Part shown: piece after piece, positions 59,201 to 64,000 of the stretch
How positions within the stretch are numbered: position 1 is the stretch's first letter
How the letters are laid out: every line of letters starts with the position of its first letter
Source of the DNA: Gammaproteobacteria bacterium
GTDB taxonomy: Bacteria; Pseudomonadota; Gammaproteobacteria; Steroidobacterales; Steroidobacteraceae
Direction: 5' to 3'
Assembly: GCA_021323735.1 (NCBI GenBank)
Contig: JAJPKM010000013.1
Span: 1-64,000 of the forward strand
Length of the DNA stretch: 64,000 nucleotides
Made by a program: the position numbers and the translations under genes
Notes under the pieces: model-generated
The model's database searches: none
Told to the model about the DNA's origin: nothing
What the model saw: the letters and a program-made list of their open reading frames with translations, nothing else

Positions 59201-60612
59201 ACGTAGCGATGATTTTCCTTGAACGAGACGGGCACGGAGATCACGCGGCCGTCGCATTCGGGCAGCGCGACGTTCATCGCGGCCTCCGACGGACTCAAGC
59301 CCCGCTCCGATTGACTCCACACGGCGCGTGGTGTCCCGCAGCAGATTGCTTGGATCAATGGCACACCGATCGTCTCAAAAGGCGCTGCTGGTCCGCCAGG
59401 CGCACCGATTGTTGCGACAGGCGTGCCGTCTCCGCGCGGAAGGCCTTCGGGCGGACTCGACTTAGGTTCCGGCGTGAAGACCGGAAAGCTCACGGTGTTG
59501 ACGATGATGTCCGGGAAATCGGGCAGCAGCCGCAATGCCAGCGGCAGGCCTGCCGCATCGCAATCACGCAATGAACTGGTAAAGATTCCGATCGCGGAAA
59601 AACCACGCCCTTCCAGGGCTCGGACCGCGGCGTCGACAAAGGCCAGATTTCCGCTCAGCACATGGGCGCGGTAAAACAGCACGGCCGCGACGGGCCTGTC
59701 GAGCGCGCGGTAGCTGCTCCATTCCGCGGCATGGGTCACCAACAGGTCCGGGTGATACAGACCGTGAGCAGGCATGGGGCGCGGCGCCGTAAATTCCGCG
59801 CGATGGCCTAGATGAGTCACCGCGGCATAGCGCAGGGCCTGCGCCACGTTCGTCACGCCGCCCGCCATGAAATAGGACGTCAGGTTCGATGCCAGTTCAG
59901 GTGTGAGATTGGCGGTGCGGGGCAGTAACTCCATATTCCCGCCGACGCCGCTGATCACGACCAGCCCCCAGCCCTCTTCATGCGCCAGGCCGATGAGGTC
60001 GGTGAGTCCGGGCACGCTGGGCACCGTGCCGTGAATGCGCACGATCGCCAACAGCCGCGCCGAGCGCCGCGCACCGAACAATGCAAACAGCGCGTCCGAA
60101 CCGGACAAACCGAGGAGAGAATGGCCCCTGACTGCCGGGAAATCCGCCGGGAGTTCGCCACGGGCGCGTTCGAGTGCCAGCAAGTCCGTTTCCGCGTGGG
60201 AAAGCAGCACTAAGCCTTCGAGGGGTACGGCGGCGTTCGATGCCGACTCTTCGATCGCGGTTCCGGAAATACGAGCCGACAACTCGGTCAACCCTGAATC
60301 GCCGTCCGGCGAGAACCCGCCGGCGTCGAGTACCGCGCAGGCGTACTCGATTGCCAGGCGGCGTTTATCCGCGTCGTCGATCGGCCCGAACCAGCGCAGC
60401 GTCTCGCCGAACCCCAACCCGACCGCATGCCGAGATTGCGAATCACTGCGAGAGACGCGCTGCAGCGCGATTCGGGATGCATGGGGGCTCGCCTCCCGCG
60501 CCGCGCGCCAGTCCTCCCAGGATTTTTCATCGACCCCGTTCATGGCGACCAGTATCCGAATGCGCGATGGCCTCGAGATCGGCGGGCCGGCCGCGGGCGT
60601 CATCGAGTCCAT
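56275..60612 (-). CDS. cobN: Cobaltochelatase large subunit CobN
   Basis: A 1445-residue H-subunit-type chelatase inserting Co(II) into hydrogenobyrinic acid a,c-diamide in the aerobic pathway. Family blocks are visible: E-W-L-P-G-K-S, H-F-G-T-H-G-T-L-E, P-C-H-H-Y-A-A-F-Y, R-T-G-G-D-D-V-A-Q-A. Its ATG follows the cobO stop with no spacing (TGA|ATG). It is longer than common CobN (about 1250-1300) because of proline/glycine segments in the first third. Confidence 0.95.
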   Translation of the reverse strand: MDSMTPAAGPPISRPSRIRILVAMNGVDEKSWEDWRAAREASPHASRIALQRVSRSDSQSRHAVGLGFGETLRWFGPIDDADKRRLAIEYACAVLDAGGFSPDGDSGLTELSARISGTAIEESASNAAVPLEGLVLLSHAETDLLALERARGELPADFPAVRGHSLLGLSGSDALFALFGARRSARLLAIVRIHGTVPSVPGLTDLIGLAHEEGWGLVVISGVGGNMELLPRTANLTPELASNLTSYFMAGGVTNVAQALRYAAVTHLGHRAEFTAPRPMPAHGLYHPDLLVTHAAEWSSYRALDRPVAAVLFYRAHVLSGNLAFVDAAVRALEGRGFSAIGIFTSSLRDCDAAGLPLALRLLPDFPDIIVNTVSFPVFTPEPKSSPPEGLPRGDGTPVATIGAPGGPAAPFETIGVPLIQAICCGTPRAVWSQSERGLSPSEAAMNVALPECDGRVISVPVSFKENHRYVSDPERMARVADFARRLAVLRSKSNAEKRVAIVLSNAGGKAQRIGGAVGLDTPASLLRWLTDMRAAGYEVGVLPRSSDELMRQLLARGCYDDKLPLDPSTAWRMSRARYTRWFSAQSTGFQTAISDMWGRPTATGPTVAPPFWRGNMQSARRSPLLALHEPFSDDHDYLFSGLKFGNVFVAIQPPRGFGVDPEAVYHAPDLPPCHHYAAFYRWLAGEWQADAMIHFGTHGTLEWLPGKSMAMSADCAPDVLLDDLPLFYPFVVNNPGEGAQAKRRTHAVILDHLVPPLTHADTYGPLAALSRLVEEYYRAEVLDTNKLPVLRRQVWDLVRTAQLEDDLKQIRLQRHGDHEHPWDDRINEQGIPRALERLSGRGLAHLLEDLDAYLCDLGRAQIRAGLHIFGAPPEGQALVDLLFAILRSPNGNVPSLIDALTRAVGIEPSTLRESQGVWPDALSPVLGVWVSGVPTVGQVRIALDELARALLRDLQDEGFSLACVGALIDRRFAQMQGQAQTQGLAGLLQVLEFTCSTLAPNLARTTDETRHLLAALNGSYVPAGPSGSPSRGMAHVLPTGRNFYTIDPRGLPTPAAWSTGAALAREALDRHFAQKGRWPESIALSVWGTPTMRTGGDDVAQALALIGVRPVWETESRRTCGLKIIPLSELGRPRVDVTLRVSGFFRDAFPALMHLFDEAVQRVVILDEPLEQNFIRKHWLAETAALQVQGCGEILAQRRASYRVFSSKPGAYGTGLMQIMDQSAWRDTSDLAEAVLLWGGWAYSPQCSDGVEAVESFRRKLASVDLVLHNQDNLEQDLFDSSDYFEFHGGLVAAVSVASNTAPQAYFGDSSDASRPRVRTLQGEALRVYRSRVVNPKWLEGIRRHGYRGGLEMAATVDALFGFSATAGIVTDWMFEGIAESFAGDEAQRFLQRDNPWALNAIVERLLEAEQRRLWVPKPETLKRLRAALLSSESTVEEAAESSL

Positions 60613-61263
60613 TCAGAACTCGATGCCGGCTTGCGCACGAATGCGCTGCAGCTTCAAGGGATGTTTGATCAGGCTCATTTCGGTCACCAAGTCGGCGCGC
60701 TCGATCAGTTCCTGCGGCGCATTTCGTCCGGTGAGCACCACATGGGTTTTCGGCGGCCGCCGGTCGATGCCGGCCAATACCTGCTCGATGGACAAGTAGT
60801 CTTTCTTCAGGGCCACATTGACCTCGTCCAACAACACCAGGTGGTACTCGGCGTCGATCAAGTAGCGCAGGGCAATCTCCCATCCCGCCTGCGCCATGAG
60901 TCTGTCGCGGACCTTGTCCTGCGTTTCCCAGGTAAAGCCTTCGCCTGAGGCGTGAAATTGAAGCTGGCTACCCCAAGGCTCGAATGCTCGCTTCTCAGCC
61001 GGTTCCCATGCCCCCTTGATGAATTGCACGATGGCAACGCGGTAGCCATGACCCAAGCTGCGCAATACCATCCCGAGCGCGGCGGTGGTTTTCCCCTTCC
61101 CGGCTCCGGTGTGAACGATGACCAGCCCTCGATCCGTCACGGTTTCGGCCATGCGCCGATCCTGAATCTCCTTGCGCCGCCGTATCCGCTGCGCATAGGC
61201 CTCGGTATCGGTATGGGTATCGGTGTCTTCGGACGCTTCAGAGCCCAAGTTGGATTCCGCCAT
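60613..61263 (-). CDS. cobO: Corrinoid adenosyltransferase CobO
   Basis: A 216-residue CobA/CobO-type ATP:corrinoid adenosyltransferase. It has H-T-G-A-G-K-G-K-T-T-A-A-L-G (P-loop), V-Q-F-I-K-G-A-W, L-L-D-E-V-N and L-T-G-R-N-A-P. The N-terminal 45 residues are charged (T-D-T-H-T-D-T-E) with R-R-K-E-I-Q-D-R-R-M. The start ATG 61263 is chosen; extension to 61743 reads through tandem repeats and the riboswitch. First gene of the leftward operon cobO-cobN-chlID-cbiB-cobC-cobB. Confidence 0.94.
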   Translation of the reverse strand: MAESNLGSEASEDTDTHTDTEAYAQRIRRRKEIQDRRMAETVTDRGLVIVHTGAGKGKTTAALGMVLRSLGHGYRVAIVQFIKGAWEPAEKRAFEPWGSQLQFHASGEGFTWETQDKVRDRLMAQAGWEIALRYLIDAEYHLVLLDEVNVALKKDYLSIEQVLAGIDRRPPKTHVVLTGRNAPQELIERADLVTEMSLIKHPLKLQRIRAQAGIEF

Positions 61264-61288
61264 TCGCTTACCTCGCAGGGAATTGGTT

Positions 61289-61372
61289 CTTGACCGGCAA
61301 TACAGAACCGGCCGCATAGAACCGGCAGCGCAGAACCGATCGCACAGAACCAGCCACACCGGACCGGCAACG
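61289..61372. repeat. 14-bp tandem repeat, six units, in the cobO leader
   Basis: Units of exactly 14 bp (core AGAACCGGC) start at 61289, 61303, 61317, 61331, 61345 and 61359. The unit length is not a multiple of three and it lies between the cobO start and its presumed promoter, so it is not coding. Confidence 0.93.
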
Positions 61373-61429
61373 CAATAGTATGCGGCGAGGCGGTCATTGA
61401 GGATAGCACCGGCGGCGGCTAGGTCGCCA

Positions 61430-61458
61430 TTGACAACGCGTGGGCGCAACGTTGTACT
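61430..61458 (+). promoter_or_regulatory. Sigma-70 promoter driving the riboswitch-DUF1636-cobGH transcript
   Basis: TTGACA (61430-61435), exactly 17 bp, TGTACT (61453-61458). Start near 61465, just before the riboswitch. Confidence 0.7.
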
Positions 61459-61467
61459 AGCGCCCTT

Positions 61468-61656
61468 GATGGCCTCTCTCGAGTGAGAGAGCGATGAGGG
61501 AATGTGGTACGCATCGCGCCTCGAAGGCGAATGCCAACCCACGGCTGCCCCCGCAACTGTAAGCGGCGAGCGCTTGCCTGATGCCACTGATCTGTCCTTA
61601 GCGGCGGGTCGGGAAGGCGGCAAGCTGCACTGACCCGCGAGCCAGGAGACCTGCCA
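61468..61656 (+). ncRNA. Cobalamin riboswitch upstream of DUF1636-cobG-cobH
   Basis: On the plus strand: GAGGGAATGTGGT, GCTGCCCCCGCAACTGTAA, the B12 box GCCACTG, GGGAAGGCGGC and GAGCCAGGAGACCTGCC, the ordered AdoCbl-riboswitch blocks. It should switch off corrin-ring genes when B12 is sufficient. Downstream, TGAGGAG at 61767-61773 is the ribosome binding site of the first gene and may be the regulated element. The rest of the 518-nt gap 61264-61781 holds the 14-bp repeats and promoters. Confidence 0.95.
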
Positions 61657-61781
61657 TCCCATTGGTCGCGTGCCGGGCGGGGTGCCTCGGCGACGGTCGA
61701 GTTCGTCTCGACTGTGTGCGAATCGGCCCAACCGATTCGGCACCGGTTCCGCACCCCGAGCTTAAGTGAGGAGCCGTACGA

Positions 61782-62210
61782 ATGATCGACGCCGGGCCGG
61801 CCGCCCAACCCACGGTCATGGTATGCATTACTTGCCGCACGCCGACGGACCCGCCGGGCGAGTTAGACGCAGACGCGCCTCGAGCGGGTAGCGCTCTGGC
61901 CGACGCCACCCTCGCTGCTGCCGCCGCTGCTACAGCTGCTACCGCTGCCCCTGACGTTAACGTGCAACGCATCCGCTGCCTAGGTAACTGCAGTCGCGGA
62001 TTGAGTGCGGCAATCCGCTGTGAGAATACCTGGACCTATGTATTCGGAGGCCTCGACCCCGCGCGAGATGGTCCCTCTCTCATCATCGGCGCGCGATTGC
62101 TGGCACAGGCGGCGGACGGGATCATGCCATGGCGCGGCCGGCCGGATTCCTTGAAACGAGGCCTTATTGCCCGCATTCCGCCGGTCGACTTTCGCGAAGT
62201 ATTACCGTGA
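61782..62210 (+). CDS. DUF1636 metal/iron-sulfur-binding protein
   Basis: A 142-residue protein with C-I-T-C-R-T-P at the N-terminus and C-L-G-N-C-S-R-G in the middle, a thioredoxin-like 2Fe-2S arrangement typical of DUF1636. Between them lies an alanine-rich stretch (A-D-A-T-L-A-A-A-A-A-A-T-A-A-T-A-A). The family accompanies cobalamin genes; its role is unproven. It overlaps cobG by GTGA (62207-62210). Confidence 0.88.
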   Translation: MIDAGPAAQPTVMVCITCRTPTDPPGELDADAPRAGSALADATLAAAAAATAATAAPDVNVQRIRCLGNCSRGLSAAIRCENTWTYVFGGLDPARDGPSLIIGARLLAQAADGIMPWRGRPDSLKRGLIARIPPVDFREVLP

Positions 62211-63529
62211 ATTCCCTGCGTCGCGGTGCATGTCCCGGCGTCTTTAATCCCATGCCCACCGGCGACGGACTTCTCGCCCGTCTCATGCCGTCCGGGCCGC
62301 TTGCCATCGACACCGTGGTTGCCCTGTGTGACGCCGGACAAGTCCATGGCAACGGCATTGTCGAGGTGACGCAACGCGGCAGCCTGCAATTCAGGGGGCT
62401 TTCCGCAGCTTCCGCACCGGAGTTTGCGCGCTGCGTGGTGGCGCTCGGACTGGACGCGGGAGGCGGCGCTCCCCTCATTGCCTCACCCTTGATGGGCTTG
62501 GACGCCCATGAGTTTGCCGATCTGCGCCCATTGCTTGCCGCGCTGCGCGCGGAATTGGCGAACCACCGCTTCGCTTCGGTCGGCCCCAAAGTTTCGGTGT
62601 TGATCGATGGCGGCGGCAGCTTGCATTTGGACGGCGTGCCGGGCGACATACGAGTGCAGGCCGTGCCGGCCGCCGAAGATTCTCGCCTGCATGTGAGCAT
62701 TGCCGGAAACGCCGCCACCGGAACCGCGCTGGGCTGGACGGAGCCGCAGCATGCTCTCGAGGTCATCGCCCACGTCCTCTCATGCATCGCAAGTCGCGGC
62801 ACGGATGCCAGAGCGCGAGATTTCGCGAACGGCGCCGATGCGCAGGCCCTGCGCACTCTGGCGCACCTGAGCGACGCACCGCCGCCGAACCCGCGACCGC
62901 CGGCGGAGCCGATCGGTGTCCATCGGCTCAATACCGGACAAGTGGCGCTCGGAATCGCCCTCGCCTTCGGATTCACCGAGGCCGCCGTGCTCAAACGTTT
63001 GGCGCAGGTTGCCGCGGCCTGCGGCGCGTCCTCCATACAAACCTCGCCCGGCCGCTCGCTGCTGGCCATCGGATTGGACGTGAACGGGGCAAATGAATTG
63101 AGCGCTGCGGCAGCGGCGGCGGGATTTCTGGTGCGACCCAATGATCCGCGCCGGCATGTCGTCGCCTGCGCCGGCGCGCCGGCCTGTGGGTCCGCCCGAC
63201 TGGCCACGCGCGAACTCGCCCCGGCCATCGCCGAGGCCGCAAAACCATTGCTCGATGGTTCATTAACCATACACCTGTCCGGCTGCGCCAAGGGGTGTGC
63301 GCATCCCGGCGCTGCCGCATTGACCTTTGTCGGACCCGATCGCCTCGTCGTGCAGGGCTGCGCCGGCGACACACCGCACGGCATGGCGCCGATCGCCCAA
63401 TTCATCGCCGGCCTTTCCCGCCTGAGCGCGCAGCGGCAATCGTCCGGCATTCCGGAAAGCAGCGCGGGGTTGGTGTCGAGGCTCGGTGCAGCCGGCGTGC
63501 TTGACGCCATGGGTGCGGCACATGGCTGA
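62207..63529 (+). CDS. cobG: Precorrin-3B synthase
   Basis: A 440-residue oxygen-dependent enzyme of the aerobic pathway, in the sulfite/nitrite reductase superfamily. Both half-repeats are present: G-D-G-L-L-A-R-L and H-R-L-N-T-G-Q-V-A-L-G. The 4Fe-4S/siroheme cysteines are in A-C-A-G-A-P-A-C-G and H-L-S-G-C-A-K-G-C-A-H-P. The GTG start at 62207 overlaps the DUF1636 stop; an ATG at 62129 is antiphase upstream. Its presence shows a CobG-type, O2-requiring ring contraction. Confidence 0.93.
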   Translation: MNSLRRGACPGVFNPMPTGDGLLARLMPSGPLAIDTVVALCDAGQVHGNGIVEVTQRGSLQFRGLSAASAPEFARCVVALGLDAGGGAPLIASPLMGLDAHEFADLRPLLAALRAELANHRFASVGPKVSVLIDGGGSLHLDGVPGDIRVQAVPAAEDSRLHVSIAGNAATGTALGWTEPQHALEVIAHVLSCIASRGTDARARDFANGADAQALRTLAHLSDAPPPNPRPPAEPIGVHRLNTGQVALGIALAFGFTEAAVLKRLAQVAAACGASSIQTSPGRSLLAIGLDVNGANELSAAAAAAGFLVRPNDPRRHVVACAGAPACGSARLATRELAPAIAEAAKPLLDGSLTIHLSGCAKGCAHPGAAALTFVGPDRLVVQGCAGDTPHGMAPIAQFIAGLSRLSAQRQSSGIPESSAGLVSRLGAAGVLDAMGAAHG

Positions 63530-64000
63530 GTACCTGCGCCAGGGCAGCGCCATCTATGAGCAATCGTTTGCCATCATCCGTGCCGAAGCGGATCTGGCAC
63601 GATTTTCAGCAGAGGAAGCGGATGTTGCGATCCGCATGCTCCATGCCTGCGGTATGGTTGAGCTCGCCGAGCACATCGTGTTCGCGGACGGCGTCATCGC
63701 GGCAGCTCGGCGGGCGCTGCACGCCGGCGCTGCCGTCCTGTGCGACTCAGAAATGGTCAGCCACGGCATCACCCGCGCGCGCCTTCCGGCCAACAATGCG
63801 GTTATCTGCACCTTGCGCGATCCGGCGGTGCCGGCGCTTGCCGAGAAATTGGGAACGACCCGCTCCGCCGCGGCGCTGGAGCTTTGGCTCGACCGGCTCG
63901 AGGGAGCCATCGTCGCCATCGGCAATGCCCCGACCTCCTTGTTCCGGCTGCTGGAAATGCTGGACGAAGGAGCACCCCATCCCGCGGCGATATTGGGGAT
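63522..64000 (+). CDS. cobH: Precorrin-8X methylmutase (truncated by the window edge)
   Basis: ATG 63522 overlaps the cobG stop by 8 nt. The frame stays open to the end (about 159 residues visible). It has the catalytic-His block R-M-L-H-A-C-G-M, V-L-C-D-S-E-M-V-S-H-G-I-T-R and G-N-A-P-T-S-L-F-R-L-L-E, diagnostic for CobH/CbiC. The remaining aerobic ring genes (cobI, J, K, L, M) probably follow to the right. Confidence 0.96.
   Translation, partial: MAEYLRQGSAIYEQSFAIIRAEADLARFSAEEADVAIRMLHACGMVELAEHIVFADGVIAAARRALHAGAAVLCDSEMVSHGITRARLPANNAVICTLRDPAVPALAEKLGTTRSAAALELWLDRLEGAIVAIGNAPTSLFRLLEMLDEGAPHPAAILG

Noticed and set aside
61289-61372. CRISPR or plasmid-type iterons
   Set aside because: 14-bp units without spacers, no rep or cas gene; the site is a gene leader.

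Overview
The window is about 64 kb of GC-rich DNA from a proteobacterium, most likely a gammaproteobacterium (Nevskiales, Steroidobacterales and Xanthomonadales-like lineages fit; the exact order is not provable from this sequence). Supporting signs are the ribF-ileS-lspA-ispH cluster divergent from an rpsT with a TTG start, rplU-rpmA-obgE next to a divergent ispB, tRNA genes with encoded CCA ends, and an OmpR/EnvZ-type two-component pair. Genes are tightly packed with many ATGA, GTGA and TGATG overlaps. The intercistronic gaps carry an unusual number of short tandem repeats with unit lengths of 12, 14, 16, 19-20, 24 and 54 bp.

Layout. 1-4.3 kb: accessory DNA abutting the 3' end of a tRNA-Thr gene. 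It holds a HEPN-like protein, a restriction-endonuclease/STAND NTPase fusion (a strong anti-phage candidate), an orphan antitoxin, and repeats that copy the 3' end of the tRNA. 4.4-13.4 kb: core housekeeping genes (ispH, lspA, ileS, ribF; rpsT; obgE, rpmA, rplU; ispB; tRNA-Pro). 13.4-24.1 kb: a second accessory region after tRNA-Pro with hipBA, a lipoprotein beta-propeller, vapBC, an AAA+ ATPase divergent from an XRE regulator, a Fic protein, an internally deleted GumN/TraB gene and a Phd-nucleotidyltransferase pair. 24.3-32 kb: a glycosyltransferase/TPR-barrel exopolysaccharide pair, a serine hydrolase, small membrane and YbjQ proteins, an aldehyde dehydrogenase and a DMT transporter. 32-36 kb: a two-component system embedded in tandem repeats, cytochrome b561 and YceI. 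35.8-42.2 kb: a cysteine-rich small protein plus a CusCBA-type copper/silver efflux operon. 42.2-44.9 kb: an SPFH-family protein with an SH3-like partner. 45.1-64 kb: cobalt uptake and aerobic cobalamin biosynthesis.

The cobalamin block is arranged around two cobalamin riboswitches. One (minus strand) precedes cobW and a NiCoT cobalt/nickel permease. The other (plus strand) precedes a DUF1636 protein, cobG and cobH, the last running off the right edge. Between them lie the rightward cobQ-(AAA ATPase)-cobU operon and the long leftward operon cobO-cobN-chlID-cbiB-cobC-cobB. CobG and CobN show the oxygen-dependent, late-cobalt pathway. The ATPase partner of CobN is a fused ChlI/ChlD-type protein, not CobS plus CobT.

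The strongest candidates for something undescribed are the HEPN + endonuclease-nSTAND pair at a tRNA integration site, the AAA/XRE/Fic module with a 24-bp-periodic operator array and a shared CCAGTTATT element, the Phd-nucleotidyltransferase pair, and the unexplained AAA-type NTPase locked by overlaps between cobQ and cobU.
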